Shown here: piece by piece, positions 1 through 8,265 of the stretch
Layout of the letters: the number at the start of each line of letters is the position of its first letter
Position numbering within the stretch: position 1 is the stretch's first letter
From: Fodinibius sp034521915
GTDB lineage: Bacteria; Bacteroidota; Rhodothermia; Balneolales; Balneolaceae
Reading direction: 5' to 3'
Assembly: GCF_034521915.1 (NCBI RefSeq)
Contig: NZ_JAXHLU010000011.1
Coordinates: forward strand, 1 to 64,000
Length of the DNA stretch: 64,000 nt
The notes under the pieces: generated by a model
The model's database searches: none
Told to the model about the DNA's origin: nothing
Seen by the model: the letters and a program-made list of their open reading frames with translations, nothing else
Position numbers and translations under genes: made by a program

Positions 1-33
1 TCCGAAATAAAAAAATATTGTAATGATATAGCC

Positions 34-140
34 CGCACCCATCCGATCGCTGATCTTGCGGTCGGATGGGTGTTAATGCTTTAAAATCTATTGAATGCAA
101 ATAAATCCATCGGATGACAACTTCAGCCATCCGATGGGGA
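34..140. repeat. REP-like paired-palindrome module, left copy
   Basis: Two hairpins lie in tandem. The first has 11-bp perfect arms (36-46 and 62-72) and the second has 10-bp perfect arms (107-116 with 128-137). Both are built from the half-site CATCCGA, in the orientation order + - - +. The same module recurs at 828-931 on the other side of the transposase gene, so the two copies bracket it. RAYT transposases are known to be flanked by REP/BIME palindromes; assigning this module as the cognate repeat is inference from position and structure. Confidence 0.8.
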
Positions 141-270
141 TAGTTGTAAGGATTTGCCAACACAACACTCTTACTAAAAAGTGAATTCTTAATAATTAGA
201 TGTTTAAATCAACAGTGGACTGATTTATTAATAACACTAACGTTAAAGGTAATCCATAAATAATTAACTC

Positions 271-822
271 ATGAAATTTCATCCCGAAAAATTATATCAC
301 GTTTATAATAGAGGTAATAACAGCCAGTTTATTTTTTATTCAAGTGAAAATTATTTCTTCTTTCTTAAAAAGATGAGAATTCTTTTGATTCCAAATGTCA
401 AAATGCTAGCATACTGCTTAATGCCTAATCATTTTCATTGGTTGATATGGGTCAAACCAGTCGAAAAAACTTGTTTAAACAAAAATATCGGTACCCTATT
501 AAGTTCTTACACTCAGGCAATAAATAAAAGATATGGGCGAACAGGCTCGCTGTTTCAACAGAAAACAAAAGCTATTGAATTAGCAAATAGAAACTATGCT
601 CAAACCTGTTTTCATTATATTCATCAAAATCCCATACGTGCTAATCTTGTGAAGAATATGGAAGACTGGCCTTTTTCATCTTATATAGATTACGCAAACC
701 TACGAGATGGATCACTCATTAGTAAAGAGTTCACTCACAAATATTTAGAGATCACTGAGAAACAATTTATACAAGAATCACAACAAGCTATCGATCCACA
801 AAATATTAAGCACATTTACTAA
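271..822 (+). CDS. REP-associated tyrosine transposase (RAYT, Y1_Tnp family)
   Basis: A single-stranded-DNA transposase of the HUH/Y1 superfamily; RAYTs nick and rejoin REP hairpins. The HUH motif is visible as H54-F55-H56 in MPNHFHW, and the likely nucleophile is Tyr116 in HYIHQNPIRANLV. The C-terminal W-P-F-S-S-Y typical of the family follows. The length of 183 aa is normal for a RAYT and the frame is intact. It sits alone between two copies of a paired-palindrome module (34-140 and 828-931), as expected for a non-autonomous REP system that its own transposase recognises. The next gene, nei, is on the opposite strand and unrelated. Family assignment is strong; activity is not shown by sequence. 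Confidence 0.9.
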   Translation: MKFHPEKLYHVYNRGNNSQFIFYSSENYFFFLKKMRILLIPNVKMLAYCLMPNHFHWLIWVKPVEKTCLNKNIGTLLSSYTQAINKRYGRTGSLFQQKTKAIELANRNYAQTCFHYIHQNPIRANLVKNMEDWPFSSYIDYANLRDGSLISKEFTHKYLEITEKQFIQESQQAIDPQNIKHIY

Positions 823-827
823 GAACT

Positions 828-931
828 CCCATCCGAACGCTGGTTTTGCGGTCGGATGGGTGCTAATTATTTGTTAATCCACCGGATGCAAATAAATCCA
901 TCGGATGGCAACTTCAGCCATCCGATGGGGA
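828..931. repeat. REP-like paired-palindrome module, right copy
   Basis: Direct repeat of the module at 34-140. Hairpin 1 has 9-bp arms (828-836 with 852-860), and hairpin 2 has 12-bp perfect arms (898-909 with 917-928). The stretch from TGCAAATAAATCCATCGGAT through the second hairpin is nearly identical in the two copies, while the spacer before it has diverged. It also lies just past the 3' end of nei on the other strand and may act as a transcript end there. Confidence 0.8.
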
Positions 932-934
932 TTG

Positions 935-1759
935 TTAATCTTCTAATTGACAATTGGGACAGAAGTAGATTTTCCGTCCGCCAGTTTTTTCTTCTTCAAT
1001 AATAGAACCGCATTTGTGACAGCGATCATCCGTTCGTTTATAGACGAAGTGTCGATAATCCTTATATGATGCGTTCTCACGCTTCAGCGCTTTTACAATC
1101 TTTGGATCATTGGTAATCCCTCCCGTTTCGTACGAGCGCGTTGTAAGTTTATACGCAGCTCTGGCAAGTTCTTCTTGCTGTTTATCAGTGTATTCCCGCA
1201 ATTTTTTGTGTGGATTTACTTTTGCATAAAACATAATTTCACTGCGAAGATAATTCCCAATTCCGCTCACAAATCCCTGATCCAGCAGCAAAGTCGTCAG
1301 CTTTCTATTCTTAAATTCATCAGACTGAAACTGCTTCAAAACATCTTCATATGTGGTTTCCGGATGTAAAACATCAGGCCCCAATTTCTGAATATACGAG
1401 TGTTCATCCACCTCCTCCCTGTCGAGCATTTCAATATCAGAGGCCGAATATAAGTAGGCAGACTTTTTACCATTGTGGATAGCTACCCTTAACGAGCGAT
1501 TGGTATCGGGTTGCTTACCTGAATCGCTAATCATCCATTTTCCATACAACTGGTTGTGGCTGTACATTACTTTGTTATTACTGAAAAAAGTAAGGAGAGC
1601 TTTCCCGCGAGCCTCCACATTTTTAACAGATTGTCCTTTAAGCTTTGCTTCGTAATCCTTTAATTCATCAAAGGCAAAATACAGATCCTCTATAGGTCGA
1701 TCTTTAAGAGCATTTGTTAGGGAATCTGCAGTTCTCCAAATTTCTGGTCCTTCTGGCAT
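935..1759 (-). CDS. nei: Endonuclease VIII, Fpg/Nei-family DNA glycosylase/AP lyase
   Basis: Base-excision repair enzyme that removes oxidised pyrimidines and cleaves the abasic site. The N-terminus MPEGPEI supplies the catalytic Pro2 and Glu3. The following region (WFAF/YFAF-like strand, RGKALLTFFSN, YSHNQLYGKW) is closely Nei-like rather than MutM-like. A helix-two-turn-helix precedes a C-terminal zinc finger with CxxC pairs near residues 247-270. At 274 aa it is close to E. coli Nei. It is a single gene, transcribed divergently from the membrane protein that begins at 1830. Nei rather than Fpg is chosen from the N-terminal resemblance. Confidence 0.9.
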   Translation of the reverse strand: MPEGPEIWRTADSLTNALKDRPIEDLYFAFDELKDYEAKLKGQSVKNVEARGKALLTFFSNNKVMYSHNQLYGKWMISDSGKQPDTNRSLRVAIHNGKKSAYLYSASDIEMLDREEVDEHSYIQKLGPDVLHPETTYEDVLKQFQSDEFKNRKLTTLLLDQGFVSGIGNYLRSEIMFYAKVNPHKKLREYTDKQQEELARAAYKLTTRSYETGGITNDPKIVKALKRENASYKDYRHFVYKRTDDRCHKCGSIIEEEKTGGRKIYFCPNCQLED

Positions 1760-1829
1760 AAAAGAGTATTTTTATCTGTTGAAAATTTTATTGTCTTTAC
1801 AACTTTAAGCTTTAAATCGTTCGTACATT

Positions 1830-2228
1830 ATGGTCAGAACCATGATCGCAATCGCTGCAGGATATTTCTCCATCGCGGCGCTAAACAGTTTTATCCATGT
1901 TATCACCTCCATTTATTTCAGGGCAGATATTACGCTTACAGGTGTCAGTCATTTGCCGTCTACCCCATGGATCATCGGCATTACAATTTTACAGTTTGCA
2001 TTCGGTCTTTTCGGAGGATTGCTTGCCACCACCATCGCTAAAAATGCCACAAAAGTAATATTAGGTTTTATCTTAACAATGGTAGCTGTATCGCTCCTCA
2101 ACTACGCCGTAATGATGGATAGCGAACCGCTCTGGTACCTGATCACAGCTCCTATATTAACCATTGGCGGCATATATATGGGATACCGTCTCCAAACGCA
2201 AGAATCAAAACCAACATCCAATGAATAA
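1830..2228 (+). CDS. Small four-helix membrane protein, unknown function
   Basis: I do not recognise the family. The 132-aa protein has about four hydrophobic segments (roughly residues 4-24, 47-68, 72-91 and 98-118) and a short polar tail, so it is an inner-membrane protein. Its stop overlaps the start of the following lipoprotein gene (ATGAATAA), which suggests translational coupling with that sialidase-like gene. There is no signal peptide or catalytic motif. It could support export or placement of its neighbour, but that is only inference from the overlap. Confidence 0.7.
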   Translation: MVRTMIAIAAGYFSIAALNSFIHVITSIYFRADITLTGVSHLPSTPWIIGITILQFAFGLFGGLLATTIAKNATKVILGFILTMVAVSLLNYAVMMDSEPLWYLITAPILTIGGIYMGYRLQTQESKPTSNE

Positions 2229-3434
2229 CAGTAAACTTATTTTCGTTTTAGTACTTGCAGTAATTGTAGTGGGATGTAATTCAACCCCGGAATCTTCTAC
2301 AGAATTTTCAAATCCAGCAGCAGAAAACAGTGTTTATCCCTACCTGTATAGTACCGGTGACCAGCTATATATGAGCTGGATTACGAACAATGACAATCAA
2401 ACACATTCCCTCAATTACGCCTCATATTCCAACAACAATTGGTCTTCTACAAAAACCGTCACCACTGATTCAACCTGGTTTGTGAACTGGGCCGACTTCC
2501 CTTCTATCATTGCTGATGACAGTGGTCTCGTTGCAGCACATTGGTTAAACAAAAAACCGGGCGGACCATATGCCTATGACGTCAATATTTCAACTGCTGA
2601 TAGATCGGGCAACTGGAGTAAAGCTTTAGTGCCCCATAACGATGGCACGCCCACCGAACATGGCTTTGTATCAATGGTTCCATGGGATAATCAGACTATT
2701 TTAGCTGTGTGGCTAGACGGCCGAAAAACGGATGGTCGGTCACTGCCGAAAAGTATTATAATTTGGATTACGCCATGACGCTGCGAGGAGCACTGATATC
2801 AAACAGTGGAGATATTAAGAAGTCATTTCTTATTGATGACTCGGTTTGTGACTGCTGCCCCACATCACTCGCTAAAACAAATAACGGTGCTATAGTTGCC
2901 TATCGAAACAGAACTGAAGATGAGATCCGTGATATCTATACCAGTCGTTTTAACGGAGAACAATGGAGTGATCCCAAAGCTGTTTTTAACGATAATTGGA
3001 AAATAAACGCCTGTCCCGTAAATGGTCCAAAACTAGCGGCTCAGGATTCAATGGTATCAATCGCTTGGCATACGGGCGCTAATGATAAACATACAGCGAA
3101 ATATGCTTATTCTGCGGATCAGGGAACAACATTCAGCGAACCGATCATACTAAATGACAGTACTTCATTGGGACGCGTAGATACTGAAATATACAAGGGT
3201 ATCTCTTACCTAACTTGGATGGAAAAAGGAGAAAGCGACGCAGTACTAAAAATGGCTTCATTCGACAAAGATAAGCAGATTAATCAAACTAAAACCGTTG
3301 CAAAACTCAATGAATCCCGGAGAACCGGTTTTCCGCAAATGGAGCGCCTGGGTAATGCCTTGTTTTTTGCATGGACCCATCCTGATAGTACAGGAACAAA
3401 GATAATCACTAAGAAAATGACTCTTAATCCTTAA
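2221..3434 (+). pseudogene. Sialidase-like (BNR-repeat) lipoprotein, frameshifted
   Basis: The start at 2221 gives a lipoprotein signal peptide ending VVGC and overlaps the upstream stop. The first frame runs to 2778 (ends ...VWLDGRKTDGR) and the rest of the protein continues in another frame to 3434 (VTAEKYYNLDYAMTLRGAL..., VCDCCPTS, CPVNGPKLAA). Together they give one ~404-aa protein of the exo-alpha-sialidase-like family, whose order PTEHGF, WLDGR, MTLR, VCDCC, CPVNGP is complete across the break. One base appears to be missing, most simply from the A5 run at 2724-2728. Sialidase activity is not implied; many members are generic beta-propellers. The 3' end overlaps the convergent plsC by 11 bp. 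Confidence 0.75.
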
Positions 3435-4206
3435 TCAAATTATCAATTTTTTCCGGTTTTTGATCCCGCCATTGGGATAGCTGATCTAATATTTCCTGCC
3501 TAACCTGATTTGTAAGCTTCCGAATATCAGACTTGTCCATTCCCTCTGTTGAGATCGGATCAAGGATCTTTAGTTTAATATGTTTAGCTACGCCAAACTT
3601 CCAGCTGCGTTTCGGCAGTGTATTTTGCGTCCCATCAATCACCATCGGCAAAATGGGTATCTCTTCTCGGATAGCAAGATCAAAAGCACCGGCTTTAAAA
3701 CGATTAAGATTACCATTCCTCGATCGGGTTCCCTCCGGAAAAAACATTACAGAACAGTTGTGGCCTAGGTAATACCTTGCTTGTTGATAGGTCTGTACCC
3801 TACGGTCAGGCGCCTTTCGATCTACGGAAATATCGCCCGCAAGTTTCATCATCCATCCCACCACCGGGGTATCAAAGAGTTCTTTTTTGGCGACCCATTT
3901 CATCTCCCAGGGTAAATTTGAGATCAAAGGAATATCGGCCTGTGACAGATGGTTGCAAACCATCACATAAGGCCTGCGATCATCGATATCTTCATATCCG
4001 GTAATGGTGATCTGCCAATTGGGATTTATCTTGGAGATGTACTTTCCGAGATTACGAAATAGTTTTCCCGTCCTATATCGAGCCGGATCACGATCAAAAA
4101 GACGAACAACAGCCAGCATGGGCAGCCATATCAAAATGAGGATCACGACCCCAAACCAAATTGCAAGTGATTTAACAGTCGATGACATAGAATTTGTTTC
4201 TTTCAA
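3424..4206 (-). CDS. plsC: 1-acyl-sn-glycerol-3-phosphate acyltransferase (PlsC family)
   Basis: Makes phosphatidic acid by acylating lysophosphatidate at the inner membrane. A membrane anchor covers residues 14-36. The acyltransferase motif NHxxxxD is N85-H86...D91, and the phosphate-binding block FFPEGTRSRNG lies near 155-165. Length (260 aa) fits the LPLAT/PlsC family. It is last in a leftward run helicase - lipoprotein - plsC with gaps of 6 and 25 bp. A second in-frame ATG six codons in could be the real start. The enzyme class is secure; the exact acyl acceptor is inferred. Confidence 0.85.
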   Translation of the reverse strand: MKETNSMSSTVKSLAIWFGVVILILIWLPMLAVVRLFDRDPARYRTGKLFRNLGKYISKINPNWQITITGYEDIDDRRPYVMVCNHLSQADIPLISNLPWEMKWVAKKELFDTPVVGWMMKLAGDISVDRKAPDRRVQTYQQARYYLGHNCSVMFFPEGTRSRNGNLNRFKAGAFDLAIREEIPILPMVIDGTQNTLPKRSWKFGVAKHIKLKILDPISTEGMDKSDIRKLTNQVRQEILDQLSQWRDQKPEKIDNLIKD

Positions 4207-4231
4207 TAATTACAAATCGTTGTTCAATATC

Positions 4232-4675
4232 CTATTCTTTAACTGACTGGCTTTCGAGTGCAATACCTTTAGGCAATTGCCATTTCAACAAAGGATTATC
4301 AGTCTTCAACTGGTAATGGCCGGAACTGCCGTCAAGCATATAAATCTCTATCCAATTAGCTTGTTCAAGTAACGGCATAGCTACATAAAAGTCGATCTCC
4401 GGATTGGCATTGTTCGCGGAAGATAGTTCTATCCTCTCAAAATTAATCTTTTGCAACAGATTGCCATTATCATCAAAAATATGAGCCTGATAGCGGCCCT
4501 GTTGCTGGGACTTAACGAAGGCATTATTTCGTACCTGGTAGTCGACAACATGTAAACGACCATTATGCTCACCCAAGGCCAACGACAGCGTTTGGGATGA
4601 ATATTCCTTATCATCTGAACATCCCAAAAGTAACAGTAGAGGCACAATCGAAAGGAAACGCATTGGCCGCTTCAT
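4232..4675 (-). CDS. Hypothetical lipoprotein
   Basis: Unrecognised 147-aa protein with a typical lipoprotein signal, lipobox LLLG-C19 followed by SDD, so it should be lipid-anchored. The remainder is predicted beta-rich with no catalytic motif. It lies 6 bp after the DEAD-box helicase gene and 25 bp before plsC on the same strand, so the three are probably one transcript. No function is claimed. Confidence 0.75.
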   Translation of the reverse strand: MKRPMRFLSIVPLLLLLGCSDDKEYSSQTLSLALGEHNGRLHVVDYQVRNNAFVKSQQQGRYQAHIFDDNGNLLQKINFERIELSSANNANPEIDFYVAMPLLEQANWIEIYMLDGSSGHYQLKTDNPLLKWQLPKGIALESQSVKE

Positions 4676-4681
4676 ATCTTT

Positions 4682-6307
4682 CTAAAACTTTGGAAACAGG
4701 CTTTTTATTACCCCCCATATCCCTTTCGCCGGTTTTAGGGATTTTCTATTTCTGGAGACCGCTTTTTCGATAATTTCGGGCTGAAAAATATCCTCTTCTT
4801 GTTCTGCTTCCCTGATATGTTTGGGAATACTAATATTCTTACCAGATCGGGCAGAATCATTTTTCTTCGGAGAACTTTTCTTATTCCCGGACTTCCCGTT
4901 CTCTGATTTTTTCTGCCTCTGCGATCTATCTTTAGATCTACCCGGACGAGGCTTGCGTTCCTTCTTCTGCTTAGGCTTCTGTTGATCTGCTTTCTCTTTT
5001 GGCTCCTCAGCCTCTTTATCCTGTTTGTTAGCCTGAGAATCGCTTTTTTTCTTGTCAGACTCTTTGGCAAACTTACTTTCCTCTCTTGAGACAGGCTTCT
5101 TCTTTTCTTTTTTCTCTTCCTGTTGCTCCGATTGTTTTTGGGGTTCTTCTTTGGCAGAACGTTCCTTTTTCTCTCTGCCCGTTTCCTTGGGAGAGGTTTC
5201 TTCGGAAATATCCTTAACTGTCAGCTGGTCACCAACCACATTTTTAATCGCATGGTAATACTTTTTGTCTTTATTGCTGACAAATGTAATGGCTGTTCCC
5301 TCTTTATCATACCGACCAGTACGACCAATACGGTGAATATAGTCTTCGGGATTGTTGGGCACATCAAAGTTAACAATAAGAGATACATCATCGATATCGA
5401 TGCCGCGCGATAGCACATCGGTAGCAACCATCACAGGATGCGTCTTGTTTTTAAATAGGCGAAGCGCTTCGTTTCGCTCCTCCTGATCGCGATCTCCGTG
5501 CATACTCACCGCATTGACGCCCCGTTTCTTGAGCATCCGCTCCACTTCATCGGTACCGCGCTTGGTAGCACAAAATACGATAGCTGTTTTATACTTATCG
5601 GCATCAAAAAGTTGTTCAAATAAAGAGAGTTTCTTATTTGGATCTACAAAATAAATCTGTTGATCAACACTGTCGACCGGCTTCGAAACCTCAAACTCTA
5701 CCTCAACGGGATCTACCATTACCTGATCAACGACTTTTTGTACTTCCTCTACCATAGTAGCCGAAAACAGCATCGTTTGACGCCCTTTGGGAAGCTGCTC
5801 AACAATTTTCATTACATCCGGTAAAAATCCCATGTCGAGCATGCGGTCGGCTTCATCCAAAACCAAATACTTCAGACCACTGAAATCAAGGTTAAGCACA
5901 TTCATCTGGTCTATCAATCGACCAGGCGTTGCTACAATAATGTCAACTCCCGCACGAATGGCCTTCACTTGTGTCCCGTAGTCACTGCCGCCGGTAACCG
6001 TCGCGGAGGTAATTCCGGTATGATATCCCAACGCAAAAATCTGTTCTTCAATCTGTTGCGCAAGCTCACGTGTAGGCGATAATATAAGCGCTTGCGTATC
6101 ATCAGACTTGTTATTTGTAATTTTCTGCAGCAACGGTATGACGAATGCACCTGTTTTACCTGTTCCCGTCTGTGCTGCCCCAATAACATCTTTGCCGTCT
6201 AAAATTAATGGGATACATTCTTCCTGGATGGGTGTGGGTTCGCTGTACCGCAAATCTTTTAACCCCATCATGAGCTCATTGCTCAAATTAAACTTTTCGA
6301 AACTCAA
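4682..6307 (-). CDS. DEAD-box ATP-dependent RNA helicase (RhlE-like)
   Basis: RNA duplex unwinding in ribosome assembly or RNA decay. The core (about residues 1-370) has the Q motif (FEKFNLS...PTPIQ), AQTGTGKT, PTRELAQQ, DEAD, SAT, and HRIGRTGR near the end of domain 2. A long, highly charged Lys/Glu/Ser-rich tail (about 370-500) ends in a short hydrophobic segment, IWGVIKSLFPKF. Such basic tails are common in RhlE/CsdA types and bind RNA. It is the first gene of a leftward unit and divergent from the FKBP gene. The paralogue (rhlE, csdA, dbpA) cannot be fixed from sequence alone. Confidence 0.9.
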   Translation of the reverse strand: MSFEKFNLSNELMMGLKDLRYSEPTPIQEECIPLILDGKDVIGAAQTGTGKTGAFVIPLLQKITNNKSDDTQALILSPTRELAQQIEEQIFALGYHTGITSATVTGGSDYGTQVKAIRAGVDIIVATPGRLIDQMNVLNLDFSGLKYLVLDEADRMLDMGFLPDVMKIVEQLPKGRQTMLFSATMVEEVQKVVDQVMVDPVEVEFEVSKPVDSVDQQIYFVDPNKKLSLFEQLFDADKYKTAIVFCATKRGTDEVERMLKKRGVNAVSMHGDRDQEERNEALRLFKNKTHPVMVATDVLSRGIDIDDVSLIVNFDVPNNPEDYIHRIGRTGRYDKEGTAITFVSNKDKKYYHAIKNVVGDQLTVKDISEETSPKETGREKKERSAKEEPQKQSEQQEEKKEKKKPVSREESKFAKESDKKKSDSQANKQDKEAEEPKEKADQQKPKQKKERKPRPGRSKDRSQRQKKSENGKSGNKKSSPKKNDSARSGKNISIPKHIREAEQEEDIFQPEIIEKAVSRNRKSLKPAKGIWGVIKSLFPKF

Positions 6308-6486
6308 TATGCTTTCTTTTAATTTCTGATTACGATGATATAATATTCCTATAAATATGAAGCCCTAAGATACGATTTTCTGAGCAATTCACTTAACACA
6401 GACCATAATTTTTTAAAAGCTAAAATTTAGATAACTTCGAAACTACTCAGAAATTTAAAAACAAGAATTAACTTTTAAAGATATTT

Positions 6487-7221
6487 ATGAAGTATACAAC
6501 CTATATATTTTGTTTTCTTTTAGCCGGTAGCCTTTTCTTTACCGGTTGTAATTCCAGTTCTTCTGGCGATATATCTCTCGAAACCGAAGCTGATAGTCTC
6601 AGTTACAGTTTAGGCTTTCAAAACGGACAGTTTATGACCGAAAGCGGAATGGGTGAAGAGATTGATCCGGAATTAGTAAAAGCCGGACTAGAGCAAGCGC
6701 TTAACAAGAAAGAAGGGTTGCTGTCTGATATGGAAATGAAACAGGCTATCCAGAAGTTTCAGATTGAGGCGCGACAAAAAGCCCAACAGAAAAAAATCGA
6801 AGAGGGTCAGGGTAATAAGAAAGAAGGAGAAGAATTTCTGGCTGAAAATAAAGATAAAGAAGGCGTAAAAGTAACCGATAGCGGGCTACAGTACAAAGTG
6901 CTCGAAGAAGGTACAGGTGAATCGCCAACCGAAGAAGACAAAGTGCGGGTGGACTATGAAGGCGCTCTCATTGATGGCACGGTATTCGACAGCTCCTACG
7001 ATAGGGGCCAACCTGCTACCTTTCCCGTAAACCGCGTAATTCCTGGCTGGACAGAAGGACTGCAAATGATGAAAGAAGGAGCAAAATACAAGTTCTTTAT
7101 ACCGGGTGACTTGGCTTACGGACAAAATCCTCCGCCCAGAAGTCAAATTGGAGTAAATGAAACACTCATTTTTGAAGTAGAACTTCTTGAGGTTAATCCC
7201 ACAGATACTACGGAACAGTAA
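6487..7221 (+). CDS. FKBP-type peptidyl-prolyl cis-trans isomerase, lipoprotein
   Basis: Protein-folding catalyst of the cell envelope. Signal peptide with lipobox FFTG-C21, an FKBP_N dimerisation helix region (about 35-115: SYSLGFQNGQ..., Gln/Lys-rich helix) and an FKBP_C domain (about 125-238). The FKBP_C domain contains V-x-V-D-Y-E-G, G-x-x-F-D-S-S, V-I-P-G-W and the FIPGDLAYG block that lines the active pocket. The layout matches FkpA/Mip. Single gene with its own promoter region and a strong terminator at 7245-7283. Confidence 0.9.
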   Translation: MKYTTYIFCFLLAGSLFFTGCNSSSSGDISLETEADSLSYSLGFQNGQFMTESGMGEEIDPELVKAGLEQALNKKEGLLSDMEMKQAIQKFQIEARQKAQQKKIEEGQGNKKEGEEFLAENKDKEGVKVTDSGLQYKVLEEGTGESPTEEDKVRVDYEGALIDGTVFDSSYDRGQPATFPVNRVIPGWTEGLQMMKEGAKYKFFIPGDLAYGQNPPPRSQIGVNETLIFEVELLEVNPTDTTEQ

Positions 7222-7244
7222 ATAGTATCTGTAAATTTTGTTTT

Positions 7245-7283
7245 AAAGCCTGACGGGTTATAAACAACTTGTCAGGCTTTTTT
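7245..7283 (+). terminator. Rho-independent terminator after the FKBP gene
   Basis: Perfect 10-bp stem AAAGCCTGAC (7245-7254) with GTCAGGCTTT (7271-7280), followed by a T run to 7283. It separates the FKBP gene from the convergent pyrophosphatase gene. Confidence 0.9.
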
Positions 7284-7288
7284 ATTAC

Positions 7289-7984
7289 TTACTCTAAACC
7301 TGTTCCGATAAGCTCAAACAGTTCTTTCTTATCGACATTAAAGCGGTTGTTATAATCATTTACACTTCGGGTAATAACTTCTTTCGCCTCTTTTTGATTG
7401 TAGATATGTGTTATTTCTACTTCCCTTTTCTCATCGCTAAACGGACGCTGTTTATACGTCAGAAAATAATGAGAAAGACGTTCCACGATATGCTTTGGGA
7501 TATCTTGAATGTTTTCCATACTCCCAAAAGTAGCGTCCCCTTTCATAACGGCAATAATCTTATCATCGGCTTCTCCCCCATCAATCATTCGAAAACCCCC
7601 AACCGGAATAGCATCAAGTATTAGATTTCCATGCGGAATATTTCGCTCGGTAATCACACAGATATCCAGCGGATCCTGGTCGCCTTCGACGTCATTACGA
7701 CCCGTTTTTTGCATGCAATATTTTCCTACAAGATCATCACACAATGTCTGGGGGATGAATCCATACGGCATGGGACAAATATTTGAAAAACGCTGCGGAC
7801 GATCCACTTTAAGATAGCCACTGTCTTTATCCAGCTCATATTTCATGGTATCACCCGGGACAATCTCGATAAATACTTTTACAACATCGGGTTGCTCTTT
7901 ACCAATTTCGATACCGTGCCAGGGATGCGGTTTAGAGAAAAGCTTCGAAAGTTTTAAGAAACGACGAATTTGAGAACGATTCAT
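7289..7984 (-). CDS. ppa: Inorganic pyrophosphatase, soluble class I
   Basis: Hydrolyses pyrophosphate and so drives biosynthetic reactions. Visible family features: KYELDKDSGYLKVDR, PYGFIPQT, and the metal-binding loop GDQDPLDICV. That loop has Gln where most class I enzymes have Gly, Ser, Asp or Asn (D-x-D-P-x-D). The ~231-aa length is longer than E. coli Ppa. I chose the ATG at 7984 (MNRSQIRRF) because an upstream in-frame ATG at 8020 adds an unconvincing stretch, but that one is possible. It is bounded by terminators on both sides, so it is monocistronic. Confidence 0.88.
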   Translation of the reverse strand: MNRSQIRRFLKLSKLFSKPHPWHGIEIGKEQPDVVKVFIEIVPGDTMKYELDKDSGYLKVDRPQRFSNICPMPYGFIPQTLCDDLVGKYCMQKTGRNDVEGDQDPLDICVITERNIPHGNLILDAIPVGGFRMIDGGEADDKIIAVMKGDATFGSMENIQDIPKHIVERLSHYFLTYKQRPFSDEKREVEITHIYNQKEAKEVITRSVNDYNNRFNVDKKELFELIGTGLE

Positions 7985-8050
7985 AACCAGTAATAGATTG
8001 GGTTCAGTACGAAGCCACAAGATATTAAAAAATTATGGGCTAAGAAGGGC

Positions 8051-8090
8051 AAAAAAATAAACAGGGCCGGGATCAACCGGCCCTGTTTTT
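8051..8090. terminator. Bidirectional-looking terminator between recD and ppa
   Basis: Perfect 10-bp stem ACAGGGCCGG (8061-8070) with CCGGCCCTGT (8077-8086). On the + strand a T5 tail follows, and on the - strand a long T-rich tail follows. For the leftward recCBD operon this is the first good stop signal downstream. Confidence 0.85.
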
Positions 8091-8265
8091 GTACGTTGGC
8101 TTTTCGGGGTACAAATCAATGGTTACAATAGATAAGTAACCAGGGATCAGTATGTTCATTTATTACTACTCAAAACAATTAACTTTGTTCCAATATTTTT
8201 TTCTTAATTCTTGAAATATTATAACGGCCGAATCAATATTTTATTTGGTACAAGCTCAACATTTT

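Noticed and set aside
2700..2790. Programmed -1 frameshift in the sialidase-like gene
   Set aside because: The site has an A5 run but no canonical slippery heptamer was found, and four other genes show the opposite shift; a base error is simpler.
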